A DNA stretch of 10,477 nucleotides from the NCBI GenBank assembly GCA_937898445.1, contig CALEJY010000095.1:1-10477 (forward strand). The letters are read 5' to 3'. The translations under genes and the position numbers were made by a program. Position 1 is the stretch's first letter. The number at the start of each line of letters is the position of its first letter. The DNA comes from an uncultured Candidatus Melainabacteria bacterium. GTDB lineage: Bacteria; Cyanobacteriota; Vampirovibrionia; Gastranaerophilales; Gastranaerophilaceae. A model generated the notes under the pieces. It worked only from the letters and a program-made list of their open reading frames with translations, was not told where the DNA came from and searched no databases. Below, in pieces: positions 1-6,813 of the stretch.

Positions 1-19
1 ATGTATTCTCCTTTTCACT

Positions 20-61
20 TTGCACAAAACTATTCCATTTTATAACATTTTACGCTAAAAT
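20..61 (+). promoter_or_regulatory. possible promoter for the CCA-enzyme gene
   Basis: Two weak candidates lie before the first gene. TTGCAC (20-25) is separated by only 15 bases from TATAAC (41-46). TAAAAT (56-61) ends 7 bases before the ATG at 69, which would make the mRNA leaderless. No Shine-Dalgarno is visible before this ATG, which fits the second reading, but neither -35 box is convincing. Confidence 0.3.
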
Positions 62-68
62 AGCAATT

Positions 69-1361
69 ATGAACATCATCAATATAAACGATACTTCCAA
101 CAAACTATTCTATATCGGCGGAGTTGTCAGAGATGAATTACTCGGCAAGCAATCTATTGATATAGACATAACCTATGTTGGAAACGCTATTGAATATTGT
201 TCTAAGTTTGGCGAAGTTATTCAGGTAAATCCTGATTTTGGAACTGTGAGAGTGAAAATCACAACAAACCCTCTCCCGAATTTCAGCCATTCTAATTCTG
301 ACAATGGCGAAATGCTACCCTCAGCACAAAGTACAGACAGGGTCACTCGCATCGCCTCAGCTCTGCGGTTCCCTTTGTCTCACAAAGAGAGAGGGCTTAA
401 TGTCATAGTTGATTTTGCCTCAACTCGTTCTGAAAGCTATCCTAAAAAGGGGCATCTTCCAGTTGTGGAGAAAATCGGTTGTTCTTTAAAAGAAGATGTT
501 CTACGCCGTGATTTTACAATAAATGCACTTGCTAAATCCATTACGACCGGAGAGATTGTTGACTATGTCGGGGGACTAAAAGATTTAAAAAACAAAAAAC
601 TGAGAGTTCTACACGACAACAGTTTTATTGACGACCCGACAAGAATTATCAGAGGGTTGAAATTTGCAATGCGATTTGACTTTGAACTCGAAGAACATAC
701 AAAAAAATTGCAAGATGAGTATTTGAAAAATATCAACTATGATATGAGTTATAAGAGAATAAAAAAAGAGTTGATAGAAACGTTTAATGCACCCCTTTCC
801 AATGCAACAAAAGAATATAAAAAACAACGCACTTTTGAAAAATTTATCAACGAAAAAATCTACAAACTTGTTACTCCAAATGATGTTGGAATTCCTTCAA
901 TAAATATTGAAGAATTGATTGAAAAGTATTGCACCCCTCACCCTAACCCTCTCCCACAAGGGGCGAGGGGAATAGAGGCAAATTTATGGTTAATTTATGT
1001 TGGAGTTTTAAAAGATTTGTCGAGATTACCTCTAACCAAAATTGAACAAAAAATCCTTGATGATATTCCACAAAACATCTTAAATTCTGATTTTGAACTA
1101 TACAAAACTTTTGAAAATGCAAGAATTGAAACAATTTTGTTATACGCAATTTTAAAAGACGAAAAAGGAGCAAAACATTATTTAGATAATTTGCGTAACA
1201 TCAAAATTTCAATAAACGGAAAAGATTTGCAAAATCTTGGGATTTCACCATCACCTCAATACCAAAAAATCTTTGATGAAGTTTTGAAAGCAAAACTCCA
1301 AAATCCAAAGATAACAAAAGAGGATGAATTAAAAATCGCTAAATCGTATTCATCTTGTTAA
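69..1361 (+). CDS. CCA tRNA nucleotidyltransferase / poly(A) polymerase family protein with two in-frame repeat insertions
   Basis: Class II nucleotidyltransferase of the family that adds CCA (or A tails) to RNA 3' ends in the cytoplasm. The catalytic head is clear: GGVVRD at residues 17-22, the metal-binding pair D31 and D33, a probable third carboxylate D115 in VIVDFASTR, RRDFTINALA at 146-155, and the DDPTRIIRG..FAMR block at 188-203. The C-terminal half is a divergent RNA-binding region. Residues about 67-109 interrupt the head between FGTVRVKI and the strand bearing D115, and residues about 290-301 (PHPNPLPQGARG) interrupt the C-terminal half. Both stretches are encoded by GC-richer palindromic DNA, keep the frame, and are not part of the family fold. 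The start at 69 has no Shine-Dalgarno but is the only one that keeps the GG..RD motif at its usual distance. The 3' end overlaps the convergent TPR gene by 23 bp. CCA-adding versus poly(A) activity cannot be decided here. Confidence 0.88.
   Translation: MNIININDTSNKLFYIGGVVRDELLGKQSIDIDITYVGNAIEYCSKFGEVIQVNPDFGTVRVKITTNPLPNFSHSNSDNGEMLPSAQSTDRVTRIASALRFPLSHKERGLNVIVDFASTRSESYPKKGHLPVVEKIGCSLKEDVLRRDFTINALAKSITTGEIVDYVGGLKDLKNKKLRVLHDNSFIDDPTRIIRGLKFAMRFDFELEEHTKKLQDEYLKNINYDMSYKRIKKELIETFNAPLSNATKEYKKQRTFEKFINEKIYKLVTPNDVGIPSINIEELIEKYCTPHPNPLPQGARGIEANLWLIYVGVLKDLSRLPLTKIEQKILDDIPQNILNSDFELYKTFENARIETILLYAILKDEKGAKHYLDNLRNIKISINGKDLQNLGISPSPQYQKIFDEVLKAKLQNPKITKEDELKIAKSYSSC
267..395 (+). 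repeat. palindromic repeat element inserted in frame in the CCA-enzyme gene (copy 1)
   Basis: A stretch of about 129 bp (43 codons), about 52% G+C by direct count in 269-395, inside an AT-rich gene. It begins with CCCTCTCCC (269-277) and ends with GAGAGAGGG (387-395), so the ends are inverted (CCCTCTC/GAGAGGG). A small hairpin, CTTTGT/ACAAAG with loop CTC, sits at 373-387. The translated peptide starts NPLP and ends KERG, resembling the start and end of the shorter copy at 934-970. It lies exactly between two conserved strands of the catalytic domain. Confidence 0.65.
934..970 (+). repeat. palindromic repeat element inserted in frame in the CCA-enzyme gene (copy 2)
   Basis: A GC-rich hairpin: CCCTCTCCC (947-955), loop ACAA, then GGGGCGAGGGG (960-970), preceded by CACCCTAA. 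It encodes PHPNPLPQGARG. I recall very similar peptides (PHPNPLPxGERG) as a common translation of a dispersed palindromic repeat in many bacterial genomes; that is memory, not a search. Frame is preserved. Confidence 0.7.
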
Positions 1362-1899
1362 CATTTTCTTTTACATACTGCTTAACCGCAGGTGTGATTA
1401 GCAAATCCGGTTCTGATGCGGTAAATTCATCCAAAACGGTTATGCCTCGCTTTATATTACCGTTTTCGATATACAAAACTCCCAACATAACCTTATTCAA
1501 GGCATTTCCTCCCTTGCTATACTCAGCAATTTTAGAATTTACTAACCCCAATTTTTTATAACATTGAGCCAAATTCTGATAATATTGCAAATTCAAACTA
1601 TACTGCCTAACCGCATCCTCATAAGGTTGTTTTGCCATATCAGGATAGCCAATCGCCATATAAGCATCACCGATATTTTTATAATAAACCGCAGTAGCTT
1701 GCGTATTCGGGTTTAAACTAATCGCAATTTTAAACTCCTGAATAGCTGCGTAATAACAACGTTCCTCCATATATCTTAATCCCATATTGTTGTGGAGAAA
1801 AGCGTTTTTTGTCGCATCAATTACATACACATCCGGTTTTTTATAACCGGAAGTGATAAAACTAAAAGCTATTAGTAGTATTAAAATTAGTTTTTTCAT
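1339..1899 (-). CDS. small secreted TPR-repeat protein
   Basis: A 186-residue protein with a typical export signal: MKK, then a hydrophobic core (residues 4-15), then TSGYKK. After it come tetratricopeptide-like helices, with recognisable repeat cores near residues 38-66 (N..LRYMEE..Y..AI.EFK.AI.LNP) and 72-100 (YY.NIGDAYM..G....A...YE.A). TPRs mediate protein-protein contacts; the partner is unknown. The signal end looks like a lipobox (L..TSG|C) in which the Cys is Tyr19 (TAT, one base from TGT), so it would not be lipidated as read. It is the last gene of the minus-strand cluster, starting 44 bases after the MBL-fold gene stops. No Shine-Dalgarno is evident, and a TATAAT (minus strand, 1921-1926) lies just upstream without a good -35. 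Its stop lies inside the end of the convergent CCA-enzyme gene. Confidence 0.75.
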   Translation of the reverse strand: MKKLILILLIAFSFITSGYKKPDVYVIDATKNAFLHNNMGLRYMEERCYYAAIQEFKIAISLNPNTQATAVYYKNIGDAYMAIGYPDMAKQPYEDAVRQYSLNLQYYQNLAQCYKKLGLVNSKIAEYSKGGNALNKVMLGVLYIENGNIKRGITVLDEFTASEPDLLITPAVKQYVKENVNKMNTI

Positions 1900-1943
1900 A
1901 GCATTTTAAATGAAAAGGAAATTATACAGTCTTTTCACTTCCT

Positions 1944-2867
1944 TTATAGTTCTATTTCTAATCCTTCTTGTGCAAGGATTATGTTGTCATCCTTATAATG
2001 TTCTTTAATGGAATTTAATTTATTGTCATCATAATCAGGATCAAAATGGAAGAAAACTAATTTTTCTGCACCGGTTTGATTTTTAGCTTCCAAAGCCATA
2101 TCGAAAGTTGAATGTCCATAACCCTGTTTTGGAGTGAAAGCATCTAAATAATCTTCTGTTGTATATTGCGCATCATGAATTAACAAATTACATCCACGAG
2201 CAAAATTAGCCAATTTTTTATCTCCTCCTGGATAACTTTCCTTGTCTGTCGCATAAACAAGAGATTTGTCTTTATAAGCGATTTTGAAAATCAAAACACC
2301 TTCTTGCGGATGGGCATAAGAACGATAACATGTAATCAAAACATCATTATCTTCAACTTTTGCATCATTTTCGTTTTCAATTCTCTTGATAATCGGCGGT
2401 TCTCCATATCTTAGGATAATTCCTTCGGTTTCGTTAATATCTTTGATATTCAAATTTCCTGCAATATCACCTAAATCAAGCGGAAAAGATTTACCAAAAA
2501 GAAGTTCAGACAATTCATCTGCCAAACTCTCATTATAATTAACATTTCCAAAAACATTAATCTGTGATGACGGAACATGCAATGGTCTAAAGAAAGTAAA
2601 ACCTTGCAAATGGTCTTGGTGAATATGTGAAATCAAAACCGTAGCCTTCATAGGAGTTCTTTCTGTCGCCTTAATTCCCGAAGCAATATATTTACCCAAA
2701 AGTTCATTTCCAACGTTAATCAACCCTGTACCGGCATCAAGAATAATCAAATGCCCGTTTACGTTAACTTCTACGCAAGAAGTATTTCCGCCATATTGCA
2801 AAAAATCCTTGTTTGCTATCGGGTAACTTCCTCTTACACCTCTGAATTTTACGCTAAATTCGCCCAT
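1944..2867 (-). CDS. MBL-fold metallo-hydrolase (VRGSxP / YGGNTSC subgroup)
   Basis: A 307-residue cytoplasmic metallo-beta-lactamase-fold hydrolase; no signal peptide is seen. The metal-binding set is visible: HIHQDH (H81, H83, D85, H86), H186 in AHPQEG, bridging D208 in YATD, H231-D232, H252 in GYGHST and H274 in FHFDPD. The N-terminal GVRGSYP and QYGGNTSCVEV place it in the uncharacterised branch that is also found fused to signalling domains, distantly related to cyclic-phosphate phosphodiesterases and RNase Z. The substrate is unknown, and phosphodiester cleavage is inference. The start is supported by AGAGG 9 bases upstream. It begins only 12 bases after the stop of the phosphoesterase gene, so the two are surely co-transcribed. 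A joint role in nucleotide or phosphodiester turnover is possible but unproven. Confidence 0.87.
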   Translation of the reverse strand: MGEFSVKFRGVRGSYPIANKDFLQYGGNTSCVEVNVNGHLIILDAGTGLINVGNELLGKYIASGIKATERTPMKATVLISHIHQDHLQGFTFFRPLHVPSSQINVFGNVNYNESLADELSELLFGKSFPLDLGDIAGNLNIKDINETEGIILRYGEPPIIKRIENENDAKVEDNDVLITCYRSYAHPQEGVLIFKIAYKDKSLVYATDKESYPGGDKKLANFARGCNLLIHDAQYTTEDYLDAFTPKQGYGHSTFDMALEAKNQTGAEKLVFFHFDPDYDDNKLNSIKEHYKDDNIILAQEGLEIEL

Positions 2868-2879
2868 ATCTTAATCCTC

Positions 2880-3824
2880 TTATTTCTTTTCTATCGTAAT
2901 TGTTGCGTTTTGGTCTTTTGCTTCACCTGAATATATTGTTGTTCCGAAAACCAAAAGTTTTGCAAGTTTTTGAACATTTTTCAAATTAGTTTCTTTGTTC
3001 TGAATATTAAAAACTACTTTGTTTCTGTAATTTGTCACGGTTATCATCCTAAAAGCGTTCGGATAAGTAACCATTGAAGGACAACTTACATACAAAATAT
3101 TATCTTTTTGCGTAATCTTTGCGCCATGATAATGACCTTGAAAAACCGCAATCGGATTACTATATTTATTAAGGATTTCTTCTGCTTTGTCAGCATCCAA
3201 CAACCTGTGATTTGGGCTGTTAAACGGTTCTAAAATAGGTACATGCATAAAAATCAGAACAGTATCTTTTTTAGAATTAGCAAGTTCATTATCCAACCAT
3301 TGCAACTGTTCATCACCAAGTTTCCCGTTCGCAGTAAGCCTATCTCTTATGATAGTGTCCAAAACTATAGCCTTATAACCTTTTTGTGGCACAAAAGAGT
3401 AATAAGATTTTTCAAACTTATAGTTTTTATTGTAATTGTTTACCAAATCCATGTAAACTCTCGGAGTTAAATATCCGCCATACATTGTGTCATGGTTTCC
3501 AAAAGCGAAATACCATGAAGTATTTAATTTTTCAGTATGTGGTAAAAAAGCACTCAACTCTTTTTCAAACGGTTTGTCAATTTGATCTCCCGTAAACATA
3601 ACAAAAGATACATTCGGAGTTTCGTTAATCTGCTCAATCACGTCATCCAAAAGTTTTGGAGATTCTCCAATCATTTTATACGTTGTATTATTTGCACCTG
3701 TATAAAAATGAGCGTCGCTAACTTGTGCAAACTTTAAACTAGCCGTACTGCTATAGCTTTGCAATCCAAACAACATTGCACCTGCAAGCAAAATAGATAT
3801 TGACCAGTTTTTAAATTTTGTCAT
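2880..3824 (-). CDS. secreted calcineurin-like metallophosphoesterase
   Basis: A 314-residue metal-dependent phosphoesterase. All family motifs are present: D37-A-H39, G79-D80-Q-I-D83, G-N110-H111-D112, H194 in FMHVP, and G-H231-Y-H233. The substrate is unknown; relatives cleave phosphomonoesters, phosphodiesters or nucleotides. Residues 1-29 (MTKFKNW, hydrophobic core 8-21, then STAS) form an export signal, so it should act outside the cytoplasmic membrane. I chose the ATG at 3824 because AAGGA lies 7 bases before it and the signal peptide then begins normally. A longer reading starts at 3878 (18 more residues, very basic) and overlaps the upstream stop as ATGA, which could mean translational coupling; it lacks a comparable Shine-Dalgarno. 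It lies between the TPR and MBL-fold genes, all on the minus strand. Confidence 0.87.
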   Translation of the reverse strand: MTKFKNWSISILLAGAMLFGLQSYSSTASLKFAQVSDAHFYTGANNTTYKMIGESPKLLDDVIEQINETPNVSFVMFTGDQIDKPFEKELSAFLPHTEKLNTSWYFAFGNHDTMYGGYLTPRVYMDLVNNYNKNYKFEKSYYSFVPQKGYKAIVLDTIIRDRLTANGKLGDEQLQWLDNELANSKKDTVLIFMHVPILEPFNSPNHRLLDADKAEEILNKYSNPIAVFQGHYHGAKITQKDNILYVSCPSMVTYPNAFRMITVTNYRNKVVFNIQNKETNLKNVQKLAKLLVFGTTIYSGEAKDQNATITIEKK

Positions 3825-3874
3825 AACTGATTCCTTTTTTATAACTTTTCTTTTTCTGTATCTGTATCTTTGTG

Positions 3875-4765
3875 TCATTGTGATTGTTTATCCAGTGTTG
3901 ATTTTATATTATTATACGTCGAATTTAACGTTTTGTCGTCGTCAGAGAGTATGATTGCTTTATCAATATTCAAAAGCGCACTTGTCAAATTCCCTTGCGC
4001 ATAATCACACAAACCTAAAAACTTGTACACCTCAGATGTCTGAATATTACGTGACAAAAGATTTAATTTATCTCTTGCATCATCATAATTGCCTTCGTAA
4101 TACAAGATCTTTGCCTCTATCAACAAATACGAAATATTTTCTTCGATATCAAGAGCATGCCTAATATCTTCTTCCGCCTCTGCTAAATAATTCATATTCA
4201 TATTTGCATCTGCACGCAACGCATAAGCCACATCAGAATTTTGATTATATCCAATATATTTGTTTAAATAATTTATTGCACCTTTATAATCCATCATTGC
4301 AGAATAACATTGTGCCAAACCTAAATAACTCTGAGAATAATCCGGTTTTAAAGAACTTGCTTTTTGAAAATAATTTATTGCGTTTTTATAATCCCCGTTT
4401 TCTCTATATGTTTGAGCTAGAATAAACATTGCCCAAAAATCACTTGTAGCAGAGGATAAAACAGAAATTTGTTTTGTTTTATCACCTGATTTTTTATACT
4501 GTTGAGCTTGTTGAATATTTTTGTCATTATAAGTCAAATATGATTTTGCATTGCTATTCGTAACCCTAACAAGCGTGTTTTTCAAATCTTTTGCATCATT
4601 ATTATTCGGTTCAAGTTGGAGAATTTTATCAACATAAACCATTGCCTCGTTATACTTTCCATACGTTGCATAATCCGCAGCAATATCAAAGTAATCCTCT
4701 GTCAGCTCGCTTGCACAAACAGACAAACACGGAAATATTAAACACAATAAAATAAACTTCTTCAT
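3875..4765 (-). CDS. secreted TPR-repeat protein
   Basis: From Met at 4765 the protein has 296 residues. MKK and a hydrophobic core end in PCLSVCASE, a signal peptide probably cleaved near the Cys-Ala-Ser; LSVC is a poor lipobox. The rest is a chain of tetratricopeptide repeats, for example Y..YGKYNEAM.Y.DKILQLEPN, YRENGDYKNAI.YFQKASSLKPD, YSAMMDYKGAI.YL and YAQGNLTSALLNIDKAI. TPR arrays scaffold protein assemblies; the partner is unknown. A longer ORF from 4789 adds 8 residues (MKLCYNAV), but the promoter TATAAT lies within that extension, so 4765 is the likely start, read from a leaderless mRNA. It is the first gene of a minus-strand cluster continuing with the phosphoesterase (50 bases on, or ATGA overlap in the longer reading), the MBL-fold hydrolase and a second TPR protein. 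Confidence 0.82.
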   Translation of the reverse strand: MKKFILLCLIFPCLSVCASELTEDYFDIAADYATYGKYNEAMVYVDKILQLEPNNNDAKDLKNTLVRVTNSNAKSYLTYNDKNIQQAQQYKKSGDKTKQISVLSSATSDFWAMFILAQTYRENGDYKNAINYFQKASSLKPDYSQSYLGLAQCYSAMMDYKGAINYLNKYIGYNQNSDVAYALRADANMNMNYLAEAEEDIRHALDIEENISYLLIEAKILYYEGNYDDARDKLNLLSRNIQTSEVYKFLGLCDYAQGNLTSALLNIDKAIILSDDDKTLNSTYNNIKSTLDKQSQ

Positions 4766-4771
4766 AACGGC

Positions 4772-4780
4772 ATTATAACA
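4772..4780 (-). promoter_or_regulatory. extended -10 promoter, probably giving a leaderless TPR mRNA
   Basis: Reading the minus strand, TGT precedes a perfect TATAAT (4772-4777), making TGnTATAAT. Six bases separate it from the ATG at 4765, so transcription would begin at or next to the start codon. No -35 or Shine-Dalgarno is needed or seen. Confidence 0.55.
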
Positions 4781-4844
4781 CAATTTCATATAAATGTATG
4801 ATTATATTAAAGATACAAGATTTTTTGCCGTAAATACTAATACT

Positions 4845-5381
4845 ATGACCAAAAATTTTTTTGTAAACCCATTTGAAAAAAAGCCTGAAAAAGACCCAAT
4901 GGCACCATCTTACGTAAAACCCGACGGCACTCAGGTTATTGAAAAAGATGAAGAATTTGGCAAAACTGTTTATGAAAAATGCCCAGATGGAGCGTTAATT
5001 TTCAGAAGTTATAATAAAAAAGGTAAATTGTGGGTCGATTTTGCAAGGAATTTAAACTTTGAAATCGGACATCGCTATGATGAAGACGGAAGAATGGTTT
5101 ATAAATACGATTCTGTCTATGATGAAAACAATGTACTTGCGAAAAAAAATGAATATGACATTGAATACTACGACAATGGCAAGAAAAAATTGGAAGTTGT
5201 AACAACATTTCCGGGTAACATAACAACTTATATGCAATATGATGAAAACGAAAAACGCACAGAAAAAATTGTCGAACGTGGTACAGTAAAAACATATTAC
5301 GATGAAAACGACAAACCAATAAAACGAGAAATCGACAGAGGTTCCGGCGGAATTATAACAGAAGATTTGAGAGGAAAGTAA
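4845..5381 (+). CDS. YwqK/MORN-like repeat protein of unknown function
   Basis: A 178-residue soluble protein (195 if started at 4794), with no signal peptide. From about residue 25 it consists of short beta-hairpin repeats built round Tyr-(Asp/Asn)-Glu/Asn-(Asn/Asp)-Gly/Lys turns: SYNKKGKLW, RYDEDGRMVYKYDS, YYDNGKKKLEV, QYDENEKRTEK and YYDENDKPIKRE. This resembles the YwqK/MORN_2 and YD-type families, which are often binding or scaffold modules; function cannot be assigned. The start at 4845 is preferred because the 17 residues before it do not fit the pattern and a TATATT (4803-4808) could serve as -10 for a transcript beginning near 4815. Neither start has a clear Shine-Dalgarno. It is divergent from the TPR cluster and ends 4 bases before the arm of a strong terminator. 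Confidence 0.7.
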   Translation: MTKNFFVNPFEKKPEKDPMAPSYVKPDGTQVIEKDEEFGKTVYEKCPDGALIFRSYNKKGKLWVDFARNLNFEIGHRYDEDGRMVYKYDSVYDENNVLAKKNEYDIEYYDNGKKKLEVVTTFPGNITTYMQYDENEKRTEKIVERGTVKTYYDENDKPIKREIDRGSGGIITEDLRGK

Positions 5382-5384
5382 TAA

Positions 5385-5414
5385 AAAAATCGCACAATCA
5401 AATGTGCGATTTTT
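5385..5414. terminator. bidirectional intrinsic terminator
   Basis: A perfect 12-bp stem, AAAAATCGCACA (5385-5396) and TGTGCGATTTTT (5403-5414), with a 6-base loop. T-runs follow on both strands: the 3' arm TTTTT then CATTTTT on plus, and seven T's on minus. It serves the YwqK-like gene on plus and thrC on minus. Confidence 0.9.
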
Positions 5415-5455
5415 CATTTTTAATAATTATTCTTCACAAGTTAAACTAAAATTTA

Positions 5456-6508
5456 TTAAACACCCATTGCTCTTAAAATTTCTGTCATATCTGCGGCAGT
5501 TTTTTTAACACCGGTATTTGAATATTTAATAGCATTATCAGGATCTTTCAAACCATTTCCGGTCAAAATACATACGATTTTAGAACCTTCTTTAACCTTA
5601 TCCTTAACCTTTATCAAGCCCGCAACTGATGCTGCACTAGCAGGTTCAGCAAATACACCCTCAGTTGAAGCTATCAATTTGTATGCCTTAACGATTTCTT
5701 CATCGGTTACAAAATTAATCATACCATTGCTTTCATCTCTTGCAGCCTCTGCCTTAGTCCAACTTGCAGGGTTGCCGATACGGATTGCAGTTGCCAAAGT
5801 TTCAGGTTTATAAATTCTTTCACCTTTAACAATTGCGGCTGCACCTTCTGCTTCAAAGCCCATCATTTTTGGCAAATTAGAAATTTTACCCAATTTATGC
5901 CATTCTGTATAACCTTTCCAATAAGCAGTAATATTACCGGCATTTCCAACAGGAATAAAGTGATAATCAGGGGCTTGTCCCAATGCATTACAAATTTCAA
6001 ATGCACCGGTCTTTTGCCCTTCAATTCTGTATGGGTTAACCGAATTTACAAGAGTGATAGGGTAATTGCCAGAAATTTTTCTTACCATTTCCAACGCTTC
6101 ATCAAAATTACCCTGAATAGCAATAATTTTCGCACCATACATCATTGCTTGAGATAATTTTCCCAATGCAATATATCCATCAGGAATTAACACAAATGTT
6201 TTCATTCCGGCTCTTGCACCATAAGCAGCAGCAGATGCCGAAGTGTTACCTGTTGAAGCGCAAATAATAGCATCAGATCCAGCCTCTTTAGCCTTAGAAA
6301 CCGCCATTGTCATGCCTCTATCTTTGAAACTTCCGGTCGGGTTGCAACCTTCAAATTTCAAATAAATTTCAGCATCAATACCGATTTTTTTAGCTAAATT
6401 ATCAGCCTTAATCAAAGGAGTATTTCCTTCGTTAAGTGTAACAACCGGAGTTTTTTCAGATACCGGCAAATATTCTCTAAATGTGTTAATTAAACCTTGA
6501 TAATACAT
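5456..6508 (-). CDS. thrC: threonine synthase
   Basis: Converts O-phospho-L-homoserine to L-threonine in the cytoplasm, the last step of threonine synthesis, using pyridoxal phosphate. The 350 residues match the short bacterial form (about 350). Visible are EGNTPL (27-32), the cofactor lysine K62 in GSFKDRGM, the phosphate-gripping STGNTSAS loop (85-92), and the C-terminal LTGNGLKDPD pocket. The start is set by AGGGG about 9 bases upstream of the ATG. It stands alone on the minus strand: its 3' end shares the bidirectional terminator at 5385-5414, and a -35/-10 pair lies upstream. No leader peptide, T-box or riboswitch is apparent between promoter and gene, which are only about 25 bases apart. 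No other threonine genes are nearby. Confidence 0.96.
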   Translation of the reverse strand: MYYQGLINTFREYLPVSEKTPVVTLNEGNTPLIKADNLAKKIGIDAEIYLKFEGCNPTGSFKDRGMTMAVSKAKEAGSDAIICASTGNTSASAAAYGARAGMKTFVLIPDGYIALGKLSQAMMYGAKIIAIQGNFDEALEMVRKISGNYPITLVNSVNPYRIEGQKTGAFEICNALGQAPDYHFIPVGNAGNITAYWKGYTEWHKLGKISNLPKMMGFEAEGAAAIVKGERIYKPETLATAIRIGNPASWTKAEAARDESNGMINFVTDEEIVKAYKLIASTEGVFAEPASAASVAGLIKVKDKVKEGSKIVCILTGNGLKDPDNAIKYSNTGVKKTAADMTEILRAMGV

Positions 6509-6535
6509 AAAATTTCCCCTTTATTCTTTTGCTTT

Positions 6536-6565
6536 ATAATACCACAGAAATAAAGATTTGAGCAA
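6536..6565 (-). promoter_or_regulatory. probable thrC promoter
   Basis: On the minus strand, TTGCTC (6560-6565), an 18-base spacer, and TATTAT (6536-6541), with the thrC ATG about 28 bases downstream. It is nearly back-to-back with the plus-strand toxin promoter at 6587-6615. Confidence 0.5.
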
Positions 6566-6586
6566 TTATAACAACTTTTAATAATA

Positions 6587-6615
6587 TTGCTATTATAAAT
6601 ATAATTTGATATAAT
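6587..6615 (+). promoter_or_regulatory. promoter of the small hydrophobic peptide mRNA
   Basis: TTGCTA (6587-6592), a 17-base spacer and a perfect TATAAT (6610-6615) preceded by TGA, giving an extended -10. The predicted start is near 6622, leaving a leader of about 110 bases before the ATG at 6733. It is one of the strongest promoters in the window. Confidence 0.65.
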
Positions 6616-6673
6616 TACAAAGAACATTGAAAATTAAAATATCAAGGGGCAAGCCTGTATCTTTTTATAAAGC

Positions 6674-6707
6674 ATCAGCACAACAAATACTTTAGCCATA
6701 GGCTGAT
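6674..6707 (+). promoter_or_regulatory. leader stem-loop presenting a 10-base repeat in its loop
   Basis: ATCAGC (6674-6679) pairs with GCTGAT (6702-6707). The 22-base loop holds ACTTTAGCCA (6689-6698), repeated exactly at 6819-6828 inside the convergent RNA gene. An alternative small hairpin, AGCC/GGCT, uses part of the same bases. It lies about 10 bases before the Shine-Dalgarno. Confidence 0.4.
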
Positions 6708-6716
6708 TGTTTAATG

Positions 6717-6724
6717 AAAGGAGG
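6717..6724 (+). promoter_or_regulatory. very strong Shine-Dalgarno
   Basis: AAAGGAGG, the best match to the 16S rRNA 3' end in the window, 8 bases before the ATG at 6733. It decides the start of the 26-residue ORF. Confidence 0.8.
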
Positions 6725-6732
6725 GCGAAATT

Positions 6733-6813
6733 ATGGAAAACATCAATCTTACACTAATAATGTTATTTTTGATCTTATACATAATAAAAAATGACACCCA
6801 TCTTTTAAGATAA
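6733..6813 (+). CDS. 26-residue hydrophobic peptide, candidate type I toxin
   Basis: A short ORF encoding MENINLTLIMLFLILYIIK followed by the polar tail NDTHLLR. Residues 4-18 are almost wholly hydrophobic and could span or insert in the membrane; the tail carries net positive charge. It has its own extended -10 promoter, a leader of about 110 bases and the strongest Shine-Dalgarno here, which is far more translation apparatus than a chance ORF would have. A convergent minus-strand promoter faces it and the putative RNA ends inside its coding sequence. This is the layout of type I toxin-antitoxin loci (TxpA/RatA, BsrG/SR4, Fst, Hok/Sok), whose toxins are small membrane peptides. I do not recognise the peptide as a member of a named toxin family. 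A short membrane peptide with another role is the main alternative. Confidence 0.6.
   Translation: MENINLTLIMLFLILYIIKNDTHLLR

Noticed and set aside
3875..3878. Start of the phosphoesterase at 3878 with ATGA overlap
   Set aside because: Kept only as an alternative. The internal ATG at 3824 has AAGGA at good spacing and gives a normal signal peptide.
5002..5417. Minus-strand ORFs of 105 and 121 codons opposite the YwqK-like gene
   Set aside because: Their Phe/Tyr/Ile-rich translations are shadows of the plus-strand coding sequence, and they start in or cross the bidirectional terminator.
6714..6794. Overlapping 26-codon ORF starting at ATG 6714 (MKGGRNYG...), a possible mok-like leader
   Set aside because: It has no Shine-Dalgarno of its own, its start overlaps the ribosome site of the hydrophobic peptide, and the product has no recognisable character.
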